Notes: generated from the sequence alone by a model not told the origin. DNA of 64,000 nucleotides from Idiomarina aquatica (GCF_004362895.1 NZ_SNXI01000009.1:1-64000); one strand, 5' to 3'; shown: positions 37,373-47,995, counted from the stretch's first letter. Numbers and translations: made by a program.

Positions 37373-38503
37373 TCAGTTAGCGTAGGTTTTACTACCCAGA
37401 ACAACGTGGCGTTGAGCGCCGGTGACGGCGCTCAGGTTGCCCGGCTGGCGCCTGTCATAGCACCAAGCCAGCCATGCGAATGCAATTGCCTCAACGGCCT
37501 GCGGGTCTATGCCGTAATCTGCAGTAGTAGTTAGATTTGTCGGTGCGAGTTTGGTACATAGTTGGCGCATGAGTAATTGGTTGTGCACACCGCCACCGCA
37601 TGCTACTATCAAAGAGGGCGAGTGAGGCAGCAACGTTAACGACTGGACGATCGAGTCGACAGTTAGTTCTAATAACGTGCGTAGCAAGTCTTTACCCTTA
37701 ATAGAGCTGTTCAACTTTTTATTTAGCCACGTTTCGCTAAAATATTCCCGTCCGGTACTTTTAGGCGGTAGCTTTGTAAAGTAAGGGTCCTGGAGTAATC
37801 GCTGTAGCAGTGCTTCCTGCACAAGACCCTGACTCGCCGTATGTCCATTTTTATCATATCCGGGCGAACCATAGTGCAGTCGATACGCCAAGTCGAGTAG
37901 CGTATTGGCCGGACCGGTATCAAAACCGATGACGCTGGTTTTGTCGCTGCCGAGGTAGGTGATGTTGGCAATTCCGCCTAAATTCAGTATGGCAGTACGG
38001 GCAGGACACTGACGGGCAAATACATGATGATGAAATGCCGGAACCAGGGGCGCACCTTCGCCTCCCGCCACGATATCTTTCTGACGAAAGTCAGAAACTA
38101 CGTCAATCCCGGTTTTTACCGCAATGAGAGCAGGGTTTAACAACTGCAGAGTAAATGCGGCGCTGCCATCAGCTGATGCAATACTTGGCGGATGATGCCA
38201 TAGTGTCTGGCCGTGACAGCCTATAGTTTTAATCTGCTTAGCTGTTTTGTTGGATAGCGCTAATAAGTTATTAACCGCAGTTACAACGAGCTCAGAATAG
38301 TCATGCTCGAGCTGTTTAAATGCCAATAAGTCACTAATGCTCGGCGACATTGCCTGGTGTAGTCGTGCGCTTAACGGGGCTGAGAAAGGTTCGCTGTGAG
38401 AACTTAGGTGCTCGGTTTCACCGGCGCTATTTATTTGGCAGAGGACCGCGTCGACTGCGTCGACGCTGGTACCTGACATAATGCCAATGTAGTATTCCGC
38501 CAT
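37373..38503 (-). CDS. anmK: Anhydro-N-acetylmuramic acid kinase
   Basis: This 376-residue kinase opens and phosphorylates anhydro-MurNAc released during murein turnover to give MurNAc-6-phosphate. The N-terminus IGIMSGTSVDAVDAVL and GCHGQTLWHHP are diagnostic. NLGGIANIT and GFDTGPANTLLD are the phosphate and sugar-binding segments. It overlaps the mepM stop by one base, pairing a recycling kinase with a peptidoglycan hydrolase. It faces pepQ convergently across 26 bases. Confidence 0.96.
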   Translation of the reverse strand: MAEYYIGIMSGTSVDAVDAVLCQINSAGETEHLSSHSEPFSAPLSARLHQAMSPSISDLLAFKQLEHDYSELVVTAVNNLLALSNKTAKQIKTIGCHGQTLWHHPPSIASADGSAAFTLQLLNPALIAVKTGIDVVSDFRQKDIVAGGEGAPLVPAFHHHVFARQCPARTAILNLGGIANITYLGSDKTSVIGFDTGPANTLLDLAYRLHYGSPGYDKNGHTASQGLVQEALLQRLLQDPYFTKLPPKSTGREYFSETWLNKKLNSSIKGKDLLRTLLELTVDSIVQSLTLLPHSPSLIVACGGGVHNQLLMRQLCTKLAPTNLTTTADYGIDPQAVEAIAFAWLAWCYDRRQPGNLSAVTGAQRHVVLGSKTYAN

Positions 38504-39819
38504 TAGCGCATCGCGAGTGCTACGCGTTTGTTATCTTCTAATACCGCAACCAATTGATCGGCCTGCTGGCGAAATGCCGGAAGCTCTGCTTCTGCCAGTG
38601 ATTGTGCCTTAGGTAGCTCGACTGTTCTGGGGTTACGATGAGTGCCATTAACAAGGAACTCGTAATGCAGATGCGCACCGGTAACACGGCCAGTCGCGCC
38701 GACGCGACCAATCAGCTGGCCCTGACGGACTCGTTCGCCGGTCTTTACGTGCTTGCGACTCAGGTGTAAATATTTGGTGACATAGCGCTCACCATGCTGA
38801 ATAAAAACGTAGTTTCCGTTAAGCGAATTATAGCTGGCTTTTATTACTTTACCGTCGCCCGCTGACATCACCGGAGTACCAACCGAAGCCACATAGTCGG
38901 TGCCATTATGAGGACGAACACGACCGGTTACCGGGTGCAGACGCTTCGGATTAAAGTTAGAGCTAACATAGGTAAACTTTACCGGTGATCTCAGGAACGT
39001 TTTGCGCATAGCGCGCCCGTTAGGCGTGTAATAATTGCCATTATTATGCAAGATAGCCTGGAACTTCTCACCGCGATTAATAAACTCGGCTGCCAAAATA
39101 TCGCCATAACCGACAAATTCGCCGTCCGCGTACTGCATTTCATAAAGAACGCTGAACTCGTCGCCACTACGCAGGTCAAGTGCGAAGTCGATATCCCAGC
39201 CAAAAATATTGGCCACGCGCATGATTTGATTGTCTGTCATGCCTGCATTAATACCGGCGTTCCAAAAACTGGACTTAATCACTGCGTGGGTAAATTCACG
39301 GCGGGTTTCAATTTCTCGCTTTTCGACTTCAGCGATAAAGTCATCGGATTGTCGGGTAATAATCAGGGTGTCTATATCGTTAACTTCAAAAACGAGTTGC
39401 ACTAGTTCACCGGTATCGTCGGTCGCTAACCTCAGGATATCGCCGGGGTGCACTTTTTTGAGTAATTGCGCTTCATCGCCTGACTGCGTAACCCGATAAA
39501 GCTGTTGTGCTGAAAAGCCCAATTTATCGAAGATTTTTGCCAGATTGTCGCCTGATTTAATTTCGTAACTCTGCCAAGCCAACTGGTTTTGCGACGCCTG
39601 CTGGTTGGTTTGCTGAGTTTCAAACGCCAAATCAAGCTCATAGCGTTTACCCGGCATGAGCTGCTCAGGCGACTTAGAATTTTTGGACGCGGTGGCTGGT
39701 TCAGAAGGAATAACCAATAACAAAAACAGCGTTGCGCTCACCGCACTAATTAAGACACGATGAGAGTGAGGCAGCTCATTCAGCAGCTGCTTAATTTGGG
39801 ATACAACTTTTGACGTCAT
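38503..39819 (-). CDS. mepM: Murein DD-endopeptidase, M23 family with LysM (MepM-like)
   Basis: This 438-residue envelope protein has an N-terminal membrane anchor (about 19-37). A LysM or OapA-like region starts around YEIKSGDNLAKIFDKLGF. A C-terminal M23 zinc peptidase domain has HNGTDYVASVGTPV and GAHLHYEF. The zinc ligands H, D and H are all present, so it should be active and open cross-links to allow wall growth. The length matches E. coli MepM (440). anmK is coupled downstream and tyrS diverges upstream across 216 bases. Confidence 0.93.
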   Translation of the reverse strand: MTSKVVSQIKQLLNELPHSHRVLISAVSATLFLLLVIPSEPATASKNSKSPEQLMPGKRYELDLAFETQQTNQQASQNQLAWQSYEIKSGDNLAKIFDKLGFSAQQLYRVTQSGDEAQLLKKVHPGDILRLATDDTGELVQLVFEVNDIDTLIITRQSDDFIAEVEKREIETRREFTHAVIKSSFWNAGINAGMTDNQIMRVANIFGWDIDFALDLRSGDEFSVLYEMQYADGEFVGYGDILAAEFINRGEKFQAILHNNGNYYTPNGRAMRKTFLRSPVKFTYVSSNFNPKRLHPVTGRVRPHNGTDYVASVGTPVMSAGDGKVIKASYNSLNGNYVFIQHGERYVTKYLHLSRKHVKTGERVRQGQLIGRVGATGRVTGAHLHYEFLVNGTHRNPRTVELPKAQSLAEAELPAFRQQADQLVAVLEDNKRVALAMR

Positions 39820-40035
39820 AGTTAGCGCACTTCTTACCTTAATTTATGGATGTTTTGTCGCGACACGACAATCGCTCACCTTGTTGTATTATTTTTGAGC
39901 ACGTCCACGCTATTTGTGAGGATAATACGAAAAAAATCAGAATACCAGTTTTAGAGTGCTTAAAACTAGCCGTTTTATGGCGTAAACTATGACTTTTACA
40001 CTTTCTAGACCCTTTTGCGCAGGAGAATCACTTAA

Positions 40036-41238
40036 ATGGCAGCTCAGATTAAAGAGGCGCTGGCGGAAATAACCCGTGGCGTCGAGGAAGTATTGATCGA
40101 GAGCGAGTTAGCAGAAAAACTCGCGCAAGATAAACCCCTGATTATCAAAGCCGGCTTTGACCCGACCGCTCCCGATCTTCACCTCGGTCATACTGTGCTG
40201 ATCAATAAGCTGCGCATTTTTCAGGATTACGGTCATAAAGTGATATTTCTTATCGGCGACTTTACCGGTATGATCGGCGACCCAACCGGTAAAAATGTTA
40301 CTCGTAAGCCGCTGACTCGCGAAGAAGTTATTACTAACGCCGAAACCTACAAAGAGCAAGTTTTTAAAATTCTCGACCCGCAAAAAACCGAAATTCGTTT
40401 TAACTCGGAATGGATGAATAAGATGGGCGCTGCCGACATGATAAAATTGTCAGCGCGGCAAACGGTAGCAAGGATGTTAGAGCGAGACGACTTTAAAAAG
40501 CGTTACAAAGCTAATCAGTCCATTGCCATCCATGAGTTTTTATATCCGTTGGTACAAGGCTGGGACTCAGTCGAATTAAAAGCAGATGTCGAACTCGGTG
40601 GCACCGATCAGCGTTTTAATCTGCTAATGGGGCGTGAACTGCAAAAGGAAGAGGGGCAGCGGCCACAAACGGTGATAATGGTACCTTTGCTGGAAGGTCT
40701 GGATGGCGTCCAGAAAATGTCGAAGTCGCTGAACAATTACATTGGCATCACCGAATCAGCCAATGATATGTTTGGTAAAGTGATGTCAATTTCGGATGAA
40801 TTGATGTGGCGTTACTTCCAATTACTGAGTTTTCGTCCGCTTGCCGAAATTGAACAGTTCAAAGCAGACGTTGCTAACGGTAAAAACCCACGCGACATCA
40901 AAGTATTATTGGCAAAAGAAATCATCGAGCGTTTTCACTCTAAGGAAGCGGCAGAGAAAGCAGAGCAAGACTTTGTCCAGCGCTTTCAGAAGAACGCGAT
41001 TCCCGACGATATCCCGGAAGTCGAAGTCGAAGCCGGCGCCGATGGCATAGCCATCGCCAATGCACTAAAAGCCGCCGATTTGGTCAAATCAACCTCTGAT
41101 GCCATGCGCATGATCAAACAATCAGCGGTAAAACGCGACGGCGAAAAAGTCGATGACACCAAGCTAATCTGCACCACCGAGCACAGTGGCGTCTACCAAG
41201 TCGGCAAACGCCGCTTCGCCAAAATCGTCTTTAAATAA
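40036..41238 (+). CDS. tyrS: Tyrosyl-tRNA synthetase
   Basis: This 400-residue class I synthetase attaches tyrosine to tRNA(Tyr). The HIGH motif appears as DLHLGHTVL and the KMSKS motif as [12 protein letters not shown] short S4-like RNA-binding domain forms the C-terminus ([13 protein letters not shown]). The intact KMSKS motif and 400-residue length place it in the TyrZ-like subgroup rather than with E. coli TyrS, which has KFGKT. AGGAGA lies upstream of the ATG. Confidence 0.96.
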   Translation: MAAQIKEALAEITRGVEEVLIESELAEKLAQDKPLIIKAGFDPTAPDLHLGHTVLINKLRIFQDYGHKVIFLIGDFTGMIGDPTGKNVTRKPLTREEVITNAETYKEQVFKILDPQKTEIRFNSEWMNKMGAADMIKLSARQTVARMLERDDFKKRYKANQSIAIHEFLYPLVQGWDSVELKADVELGGTDQRFNLLMGRELQKEEGQRPQTVIMVPLLEGLDGVQKMSKSLNNYIGITESANDMFGKVMSISDELMWRYFQLLSFRPLAEIEQFKADVANGKNPRDIKVLLAKEIIERFHSKEAAEKAEQDFVQRFQKNAIPDDIPEVEVEAGADGIAIANALKAADLVKSTSDAMRMIKQSAVKRDGEKVDDTKLICTTEHSGVYQVGKRRFAKIVFK

Positions 41239-41265
41239 CACCAAAGCCCCGCGCCTCGCGAGGTT

Positions 41266-41421
41266 GCAGCCAAACCCTATCACTCTTTAATCACAGCGTT
41301 GCCCATCAACCAGGGGGACGCTGCAAGTACATCCCTGTACGCTTGTTTCCGGCCATCCATGGCCTCCAACACCCCCTGGTTGAGAGCAACGCTGTAATCA
41401 AACGCGATAGGGTTTGGCTGC
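41266..41421. repeat. Palindromic repeat element, copy 1
   Basis: Three perfect nested arm pairs fold this 156-base element. The outer pair is 16 bp (41266-41281 with 41406-41421), the middle is 10 bp (41293-41302 with 41386-41395), and the inner is 12 bp (41306-41317 with 41372-41383). The unpaired core (41318-41371) holds GCAAGTACATCCCTGTACG and GGCCATCCATGGCC. The same core occurs inverted in copy 2 with unrelated arms. It lies 27 bases after the tyrS stop. Confidence 0.85.
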
Positions 41422-41430
41422 TAAGTGGCG

Positions 41431-41594
41431 CAAGAGCGGTCGTTTGGAGGTGGCGATAAGGGGATTGATCAGCTTCTGTTCCAAGAGTGTCTGGCGCCAT
41501 GGATGGCGCCAGTCAAGCCCTACAGGGACGTACTTGCGGGCGTCTCTTGGAACAGAAGTGTCAATCCCCCGCCATCTTCAAACAACCGCTCTTG
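41431..41594. repeat. Palindromic repeat element, copy 2 (core inverted)
   Basis: This 164-base element also folds with three arm pairs. An outer 25-base pair has three mismatches (41431-41455 with 41570-41594). A middle 9-bp pair (41460-41468 with 41561-41569) and an inner perfect 15-bp pair (41473-41487 with 41544-41558) follow. The core (41488-41543) contains GGCGCCATGGATGGCGCC and CAGGGACGTACTTGC, which is the reverse complement of the copy 1 core with small changes. The arms share no sequence with copy 1. Confidence 0.85.
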
Positions 41595-41606
41595 CAGCGT
41601 CCCCCT
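41591..41606. repeat. Fragment of the palindromic repeat
   Basis: CTTGCAGCGTCCCCCT is an exact reverse complement of 41312-41327, the junction of inner arm and core in copy 1. It overlaps the right end of copy 2 by 4 bases. It looks like the remnant of a third copy. Confidence 0.65.
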
Positions 41607-41630
41607 GAGACGGGGGGCAGTGTGAGTGAT

Positions 41631-41659
41631 AAGCAAAAGGGACTGGTAGCCCAGTCCCT
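41631..41659 (-). terminator. Intrinsic terminator of the chemoreceptor gene
   Basis: An 8-bp stem (AGGGACTG at 41638-41645 with CAGTCCCT at 41652-41659) with a 6-base loop is followed on the minus strand by TTTTGCTT. It begins 7 bases after the stop codon of the chemoreceptor gene. Confidence 0.85.
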
Positions 41660-41666
41660 AGCGACG

Positions 41667-43667
41667 CTAGACGGTGAAGCTCTTGATGGAGTCTTGCAGT
41701 TCGTCGGCGAGTTTGGCGACTTCGTTGGAGGCTTGTGCTGTTTGTTTCGAGCCGGAGGCGGTTTGCTCGGCGATGGAAACAATGGCCTCTAAGCGCTCGC
41801 TGATGTCATGCGCCGTGCGGCTTTGTTCTTGTGCTGCGGTGGCAATGTGATTGCTGCTGTCGGCTGCTTGATGCACCGAGTCGGTGATCGATTGCAGGGC
41901 ACTGGCGGCTTCGTCAGTTTGCTTAACGCTGCGTTCAGCTTGCTCGCGGCCGCGTTCCATGACTTCTACCGCCCGCGTTGAGTCGGTTTGTAAGCTTTCA
42001 ATCATTTGCTGAATTTCTTCCGTCGACTCTTGTGTGCGGCTGGCCAGCGTGCGCACCTCGTCAGCGACTACGGCAAAGCCGCGGCCTTGTTCACCGGCAC
42101 GGGCAGCCTCAATCGCCGCATTCAGGGCCAGCAAGTTGGTCTGATCGGCGATGCCACGAATAACATCCAGAATACCGCCGATATTTTTGCTGTTCTCGGA
42201 CAATTGATGGATAACTTCTGACGCGCCCTGGATCTCGTTTGCTAATTGCTCGATCGTGCCGCGGTTTTGCTCGGAAATTTGGCGCACTCGCTTGGCTTCG
42301 TCGTCTGAATGCTGAATTTCGCCTAATGCTTTGTCTGCACCGTGTGCCATTTCGCTGGCGGTACTATTCATTTCCTGAGTGGCAGTGGCAACTTGTTCTA
42401 TTTGACGGCGCTGCTCTTCGATCGCCCCGGTAGTTTCATCCGAGACGCTGGAGCTTTCTTCTGCGGCGGTCGCTAACTGCGTCGCACGATTGGCTATGCC
42501 TTCAATCAATTGACGCAGGTTATCGGTTAACTTATTGGTATTTGACGCTAATGTGCCGAATTCGTCTTCAGCCTGGTACTCAACACGCTCCGTCAGGTTA
42601 CCGTCAGCCATAATGTTGAGCATATGATTCACTTTGCTCAGAGGCACACTGATGCTGCGTACGGTATACCATGAAATAAATACGGCCAACGCAATCGAAA
42701 CCAGAGTAATAATACCGTTAATCCAGCTTGAGCTACTGATTGATGTCGCAACCGAGGACTGAGTTTCGTCTGCGATACCGCGTACCGCTTGGCGTAGCTC
42801 CTCTGCCAGTGCTAACAAGCCCTCTAGTTGCTGCTCTGACTGTTGTAGCGTCTGAGCCTCATCGAGCCGGGTTTGCTTTTGTGCGACAATGTTGTCGGGA
42901 TATGAACCTGCGCCCTGAAGTCCTTCGATAGCTGAACGAACCATACCAATAGCGTCGTCAACAATTTGCTCAGATGCACCGGTTGCGACGTTATCCAGGT
43001 CGTCTAATCTTGGTTTAAGCGCATCAACATTAATATCGATTTCGCTGCGAATAATTTTTGCGGTATCAATATCGTCGGCATTGCTTAGGTCATACATCAG
43101 CGTGATTAAGGACGCGAGCGATTTCTCGATAGTTCCTGCTATTTCAGCCACTTCGTCACTCTGCGTCATATCCGACGCATCAAGCAGCATAATCGAGGCG
43201 TCGTCAACGGCAAAGGCGAGCTCGTCAAGTTGTGCCTGGGCAGTATTGCCGAGTTCTAAATAACGACTCTGTTGCGAAAACAGTTGTTCGACCAAACCGA
43301 TGTAGCTCTCGGCTTGGCTATCCATACGTTTAATCACCTCACCATAACCTTCGCCACGAATTAAATCGCGAAGGTTAGTCAATGAGGCTTGAAAATCCTG
43401 GCTAGTGGACTCTAATTCCTGTGTGTGGGTTTCGACTAACTGGAGGTTTTCGTCATAATAGGTTTCTGTTTGCAGTGCGCCTAATTTGAGTACGTCGACC
43501 TGAACACTGGCAACACTCTCTAATGCGGGCACCGCTTTTTGATTTAAGCGGTCGACAGATGAGCCAATACTATTGACGTTAAAGATTGAACTTAGGCTGA
43601 TAACCAGCAACAGCAGGGTTATGATGGCAAATCCGCCAATGACACGCATGGCTACTGTTAATTTCAT
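41667..43667 (-). CDS. Methyl-accepting chemotaxis protein
   Basis: This 666-residue chemoreceptor passes ligand signals to CheA/CheW. It has a first membrane helix (about 8-30), a large helical periplasmic sensor region (about 31-314), a second helix (about 315-337), a HAMP domain (about 338-390) and a cytoplasmic signalling hairpin. The hairpin tip segments are [20 protein letters not shown] and [14 protein letters not shown]. The sensor region is all-helical, like the four-helix-bundle type, and its ligand is unknown. It is transcribed alone, ends in its own terminator, and no che genes are near. Confidence 0.95.
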   Translation of the reverse strand: MKLTVAMRVIGGFAIITLLLLVISLSSIFNVNSIGSSVDRLNQKAVPALESVASVQVDVLKLGALQTETYYDENLQLVETHTQELESTSQDFQASLTNLRDLIRGEGYGEVIKRMDSQAESYIGLVEQLFSQQSRYLELGNTAQAQLDELAFAVDDASIMLLDASDMTQSDEVAEIAGTIEKSLASLITLMYDLSNADDIDTAKIIRSEIDINVDALKPRLDDLDNVATGASEQIVDDAIGMVRSAIEGLQGAGSYPDNIVAQKQTRLDEAQTLQQSEQQLEGLLALAEELRQAVRGIADETQSSVATSISSSSWINGIITLVSIALAVFISWYTVRSISVPLSKVNHMLNIMADGNLTERVEYQAEDEFGTLASNTNKLTDNLRQLIEGIANRATQLATAAEESSSVSDETTGAIEEQRRQIEQVATATQEMNSTASEMAHGADKALGEIQHSDDEAKRVRQISEQNRGTIEQLANEIQGASEVIHQLSENSKNIGGILDVIRGIADQTNLLALNAAIEAARAGEQGRGFAVVADEVRTLASRTQESTEEIQQMIESLQTDSTRAVEVMERGREQAERSVKQTDEAASALQSITDSVHQAADSSNHIATAAQEQSRTAHDISERLEAIVSIAEQTASGSKQTAQASNEVAKLADELQDSIKSFTV

Positions 43668-43693
43668 GAAAACCTCTCAGCACAGTATAAGTT

Positions 43694-44506
43694 CTATTGA
43701 CGTATGGCTGACTGCCGATAATAGCTATCGTTGTCGACGTCCCATAACGTCATATGATTACCCCAAACACATCCAGTGTCCAATCCGATCGTCCTTGGGT
43801 GCGATGTTTCACCCATTAACGCAGCCCAGTGACCGAAAGCCACACGATGATTACCCCGGAAAAAATCGAACCACGGTCGTAAGTCGTTATTGTTAACGTC
43901 GTTAGGGTGTGTTTTTACAGAAAAATCCAATTCTCCGTTAATCGAGCAATAGCGCATTCTTGTAAATGCATTAACTATAAAACGGTATCGGTCAAAGCCG
44001 CTAAGACTTGAGTCCCATTTTTGCGGCTCGTTACCAAACATTGCCTCGATAAATGTACTGAAGTCCTCACTTTTAAGGATTTGTTCTACCTCAGTTGCAT
44101 GCGTGCAGGCTTCCATATCGGTCCACCAGGGATAAAGACCGGCATGGCTAATAAACAAGTCATGTTCCCGGTTAAGGTGACATAACGGCTGATGGCGCAG
44201 CCAATCAATCCAATCCAGCTTGCGTATGGAAGCGACAACTGCATCAAGCTTGTCTTTCGGATTAACCTTGCGTTGGCCAAGTAATACACCAATAAGATTT
44301 AAATCATGATTACCCAACACGGAGCGCACTGAGCCAGTAGGCGCATCAGCGAAAAACCTTAACGCCTCAAGCGAGTCAGGACCCCGCGCGACAATATCGC
44401 CGACACACCAAAGCTGATCGTGTGAGAATGAAAACCCCACCCGATCCAGCAGTTGCATCAGCTCGCGGTTACAGCCTTGAATGTCGCCAACGACGTATAA
44501 ACTCAT
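43694..44506 (-). CDS. apaH: Bis(5'-nucleosyl)-tetraphosphatase, symmetrical
   Basis: This 270-residue phosphatase splits Ap4A into two ADP and removes Np4 caps from RNA. The metal-binding motifs of the calcineurin-like fold are present: VVGDIQGC, VGDIVARGPDS and LGNHDL, then FISHAGLYPWW. It is the last gene of the lptD-surA-pdxA-rsmA-apaG-apaH operon, an order also found in E. coli. Confidence 0.96.
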   Translation of the reverse strand: MSLYVVGDIQGCNRELMQLLDRVGFSFSHDQLWCVGDIVARGPDSLEALRFFADAPTGSVRSVLGNHDLNLIGVLLGQRKVNPKDKLDAVVASIRKLDWIDWLRHQPLCHLNREHDLFISHAGLYPWWTDMEACTHATEVEQILKSEDFSTFIEAMFGNEPQKWDSSLSGFDRYRFIVNAFTRMRYCSINGELDFSVKTHPNDVNNNDLRPWFDFFRGNHRVAFGHWAALMGETSHPRTIGLDTGCVWGNHMTLWDVDNDSYYRQSAIRQ

Positions 44507-44508
44507 GA

Positions 44509-44886
44509 TTAGTGGATAATATTTGGAATTGCCAACCTAAACGATGGAATTTCTACCTTAAAATGGCAGCCATCGGCATCGACCATCAAATAATGACCCT
44601 GCATGGTTCCTATTGGTGTGGCTAATACGGTACCGCTGGTGTAACTGAAGGATTCTTCAGGTTTGATCAATGGCTTTTGTCCGACAACGCCTTCGCCCGC
44701 AACGCGAGTTACTTTATTATCGGCGTCAACAATGCGCCACTCTCGACTCAACAGTTGCACACTGCTATTGGCATTATTGGCGATAATAATGGTGTAGGAA
44801 AAAACATACTGCCCATTTTCCGGAACCGATTGTGCGGCCAGGTATTGTGTAGTGACTGTAATGTCAACTTTGCTGGTTTCACTCAT
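44509..44886 (-). CDS. apaG: ApaG (CorD) protein
   Basis: This 125-residue protein is a small all-beta domain (fibronectin-like fold) of unknown biochemical role, always near apaH. The segment [18 protein letters not shown] and the later [20 protein letters not shown] are typical. It overlaps rsmA by 8 bases and is 2 bases from apaH. Confidence 0.95.
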   Translation of the reverse strand: MSETSKVDITVTTQYLAAQSVPENGQYVFSYTIIIANNANSSVQLLSREWRIVDADNKVTRVAGEGVVGQKPLIKPEESFSYTSGTVLATPIGTMQGHYLMVDADGCHFKVEIPSFRLAIPNIIH

Positions 44887-45691
44887 GGGGATTTTTCTGA
44901 TCGGTTAAATAGTTAGCCATAGCACAATAATCTGCCACACTCAGCGTTTCGGGTCGAGCGCCCGGATCAATACCTAACTGATTAAGTTGCGCTTCGTTTA
45001 ATAAACCTTTTAGGTTATTGCGAATCGTTTTCCTGCGCTGATTGAATGCTTGCAGACAAAGAGCATGCAGTTGTTGCCTGTCTTTGACAGGCGTTGGGCT
45101 TTCGCTGTAAGGCTCAAGTCGTACTACAGCTGATTCCACCTTAGGCGGAGGGTTAAAGGCTCCCGGGGGAACATTAACAACCGCGGTGACGCGGCAGGCT
45201 TGCTGCACGGCAACGCTGATACGCCCATAGGTTTTAGAGCCGGGTTCGGCGGCCAGGCGGTCGACGACTTCTTTTTGCAGCATAAAGTGCATGTCTTTGA
45301 TGCGGTCAGTATATTGCAACAAGTGAAAAATTAGTGGCGTAGAAATATTGTATGGCAGGTTGCCGAATACCCGCATTGGCTGTTCCGGGTTTACAAACTC
45401 GTTAAAGTCAATTTTCATCGCGTCGCCACGCGTCACGGTTAGTTTTTCCCGCAAAAAAGGATGCGACTCAAGTCTGTCTGCCAGATCGCGGTCAATCTCA
45501 ATAACGTTAAGGTGATCAGTGCGGTCCGCTACGGGCTCGGTTAATGCGGCTAATCCCGGGCCAATTTCTACAAGGTTTTCGCCATGTTGTGGATTAATCA
45601 CATCGACGATTTGTTCGATGATGTTCTGGTCATGCAAAAAATTCTGACCGAAGCGCTTACGGGCACGATGACCCAGGTGCGTTTTACTCAT
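44879..45691 (-). CDS. rsmA: 16S rRNA dimethyladenosine transferase A
   Basis: This 270-residue enzyme dimethylates two adjacent adenines near the 3' end of 16S rRNA, a late step of 30S assembly. The N-terminus [16 protein letters not shown], the SAM site [15 protein letters not shown] and the catalytic [16 protein letters not shown] are diagnostic. It overlaps the ends of both pdxA and apaG by 8 bases in the same operon. Confidence 0.97.
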   Translation of the reverse strand: MSKTHLGHRARKRFGQNFLHDQNIIEQIVDVINPQHGENLVEIGPGLAALTEPVADRTDHLNVIEIDRDLADRLESHPFLREKLTVTRGDAMKIDFNEFVNPEQPMRVFGNLPYNISTPLIFHLLQYTDRIKDMHFMLQKEVVDRLAAEPGSKTYGRISVAVQQACRVTAVVNVPPGAFNPPPKVESAVVRLEPYSESPTPVKDRQQLHALCLQAFNQRRKTIRNNLKGLLNEAQLNQLGIDPGARPETLSVADYCAMANYLTDQKNPHE

Positions 45692-46673
45692 TGTGTGATG
45701 CTCTTACCATATCGATAGCGGTATTGATTGCTAATAGACAACTGCCGGAATTAATATCGCCGGAGCCAGCCATGTCCAGTGCCGTGCCATGATCCACCGA
45801 GGTTCGAATAAAGGGTAGTCCAAGGGTAATATTAACGGCGTTGCCGAAGCCTTTGTATTTTAGTACAGGTAGTCCCTGGTCGTGATACATAGCAACGACA
45901 GCTGCAGCATCGTCCAGATATTTGGGCTGAAATAAGGTGTCAGCCGGTAATGGCCCAATCAAGTTAATGCCTTGTTCACGTAGCTGCTCGAGTACCGGCT
46001 CGATAACTTCAATTTCTTCACGCCCCAGATGACCGTTTTCACCCGCATGTGGGTTTAGGCCACAGACAAGAATTTTGGGGTTAACTTCAGCAAACTTATT
46101 GACCAGGTCATGATGCAGAATGGTTATAATCTGCGTTAGTCGTTCTGGTGTTATCGCTTTGGTCACATAAGCTAGCGGAATATGTGTCGTTACCAGCGCT
46201 ACACGAAGGCCTTCGGTCGCTAGCATCATCACTACATCATTGCGGTTAGCCTGATTAGCGAAAAACTCTGTGTGGCCTGAAAAAGCGATGCCGGCATCGT
46301 TAATGATACCTTTATGTACCGGGCCTGTTACCACCGCATCAAATTCGCCACTCAGATTGCCCTGGCTTGCCCGGGTTAGCGTTTCTACCACATATTGCCC
46401 ATTGGCTACATTCAGTTGGCCCGCAACCGCCGCTACTGCCGTCGGAATGTGCTCAACCAAGATCGTGCCAGCCGGACTAGGAGTTGTTGGCCTATGCCCT
46501 TTATATTCCTGGATAGTGATGGGCAGCTCTAGCTGCTCGGCACGGGCTTGTAACAAGTTTTTATCCGCACAAACGACAATCGCAGCAGGCCATGCCTGCT
46601 GCGATATCATGATGGCTAGGTCAGGACCTATGCCGGCGGGCTCGCCGGGCGTGAATACTATAACGGGTAACAT
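45684..46673 (-). CDS. pdxA: 4-hydroxythreonine-4-phosphate dehydrogenase
   Basis: This 329-residue enzyme oxidises 4-phosphohydroxy-threonine in pyridoxal phosphate synthesis. Family motifs are [12 protein letters not shown] at the N-terminus, [10 protein letters not shown] with a metal-ligand His, [14 protein letters not shown] and [12 protein letters not shown]. It lies between surA (12-base gap) and rsmA (overlap). Confidence 0.96.
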   Translation of the reverse strand: MLPVIVFTPGEPAGIGPDLAIMISQQAWPAAIVVCADKNLLQARAEQLELPITIQEYKGHRPTTPSPAGTILVEHIPTAVAAVAGQLNVANGQYVVETLTRASQGNLSGEFDAVVTGPVHKGIINDAGIAFSGHTEFFANQANRNDVVMMLATEGLRVALVTTHIPLAYVTKAITPERLTQIITILHHDLVNKFAEVNPKILVCGLNPHAGENGHLGREEIEVIEPVLEQLREQGINLIGPLPADTLFQPKYLDDAAAVVAMYHDQGLPVLKYKGFGNAVNITLGLPFIRTSVDHGTALDMAGSGDINSGSCLLAINTAIDMVRASHNE

Positions 46674-46685
46674 CTATTCACGCGT

Positions 46686-47984
46686 CTACTGAACCACTTT
46701 ACGGACATAGGCGCGGTCACGGATTTCCTGTTGCCAGTTATCCAGTTCCTCGCGATATTTACGTGCAAAAATCATCTGATAGGCACGGTCCTGTTTGCTT
46801 TCTTCGGTTGCATCCAGGGTACGGCGATCAGTGACTTCGACGATGTGCCAGCCAAACTGGGTTTGGAACGGCTCACTAATTATGCCCTGTTCAATAGTCT
46901 CTACCATTTGCTTAAACTCTGGCGCATAGCGGTCTGGCCGAGACCAGCCTAAATCGCCACCGCGAGAGGCTGAACCAGGGTCGGCTGAATTTTCCCGGGC
47001 TAGCTCTGCAAAGGTCTTTTCGCCTTGCTGCACTTGTTCACGGAATTTAGTTAACATTTCTTTGGCGCGCTTGTCCGACAAAATGACTGACGGCTTGATA
47101 AGTATATGGCGAGCTTTAACTTCCTGAACTTCGACTTTTTGTTCGCCACGTTTATCTGCGACTTTAAGGATGTGGAAGCCTACACCGCTGCGCAAAGGTC
47201 CTACAACTTCGCCAACTTCTTTACCTTGAACAACGTCCGCGAACAGCGTTGGCATGGTGTTTTCTGTCATCCAGCCTAAATCACCGCCATCAAGGGCGTT
47301 ACTGCCTGATGACGAGCGAATGGCTAAGTCGGCAAAGTCCTGGCCTTCTTCCAGTAACTCCAAAACTGCTTCAGCACGTCGTTTGGCTGTTTCTTGTTCT
47401 TGTTGTGACGCATCTGATGGACTGGCAATCAATATTTGGCTTAAGCGATATTCAGTGCGCGTCTCGCTATTTGACTCGATTAACTCGACCAGGTTGTTAA
47501 TTTCCTGCGGCGTTATGCTAACCCGACGCTGAACCGCTGCACGTTCTACCTGTGAGGTAATAAGTTCATTTCGAATTTGCTCACGAAATGTTGGCCAGCT
47601 AATACCATCGCCAGTGACTTGTGCACGTAATTGATCAACGCTTAATTCTCGTTCTTGCGCGACACGGGTAATTGCTTGTTCAAGTTGAGATTCACCAATT
47701 TCTACACCCATACGCTCGGCCATCTGCAATTGGAGTTCCTGCAAAATCAGCCGCTCGGTTACTTGGGTTTCTAATACTTGCTCAGTGGGTGCATTTGCAT
47801 CTTCAAAATTATTGCCACTTTTGACTTGCTGGATCATCTGGTCAATTTGGCTTTGTAAGATAACACCTTCATCGACGATGACTGCCACACGGTCAAGCGT
47901 CTGCTGTGCGTGGGCTGGCGCCGTGGTGATAACGCTAAGCGCTACGCTTGATATCGCCAAGACGAGAGTCAACAAATATTTCAT
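46686..47984 (-). CDS. surA: Periplasmic peptidyl-prolyl isomerase and chaperone SurA
   Basis: This 432-residue chaperone escorts outer-membrane proteins to BAM. It has a signal peptide (MKYLLTLVLAISSVALSVI, then AHAQQ), a SurA N-terminal domain, two parvulin-type PPIC domains (roughly 175-275 and 290-385) and a short C-terminal helix. Both isomerase domains contain GGDLGW. The start ATG at 47984 is used, as the upstream in-frame GTG sits on the lptD stop. LptD, its classic client, is encoded just upstream. Confidence 0.96.
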   Translation of the reverse strand: MKYLLTLVLAISSVALSVITTAPAHAQQTLDRVAVIVDEGVILQSQIDQMIQQVKSGNNFEDANAPTEQVLETQVTERLILQELQLQMAERMGVEIGESQLEQAITRVAQERELSVDQLRAQVTGDGISWPTFREQIRNELITSQVERAAVQRRVSITPQEINNLVELIESNSETRTEYRLSQILIASPSDASQQEQETAKRRAEAVLELLEEGQDFADLAIRSSSGSNALDGGDLGWMTENTMPTLFADVVQGKEVGEVVGPLRSGVGFHILKVADKRGEQKVEVQEVKARHILIKPSVILSDKRAKEMLTKFREQVQQGEKTFAELARENSADPGSASRGGDLGWSRPDRYAPEFKQMVETIEQGIISEPFQTQFGWHIVEVTDRRTLDATEESKQDRAYQMIFARKYREELDNWQQEIRDRAYVRKVVQ

Positions 47985-47995
47985 TATACCTACCA

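Larger units (their letters stand above)
41239..41666. other. Gene-free stretch between tyrS and the chemoreceptor gene
   Basis: This 428-base gap between convergent genes holds no credible gene. It is filled by two long inverted-repeat elements (41266-41421 and 41431-41594), a 16-base third fragment (41591-41606), a CCTCGCGAGG palindrome right after tyrS, and the minus-strand terminator of the chemoreceptor gene. Short reading frames that cross the hairpins are by-products of the repeat sequence. Confidence 0.85.

Noticed and set aside
39856-39865. TGTCGCGACA palindrome between mepM and tyrS as an operator
   Set aside because: A 10-base palindrome alone is too short to support a regulator; no known consensus matches it.
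41306-41792. Short frames across the hairpin repeats as small proteins
   Set aside because: They run through palindromic repeats and into the chemoreceptor antisense strand; no start context or conserved frame is visible between copies.
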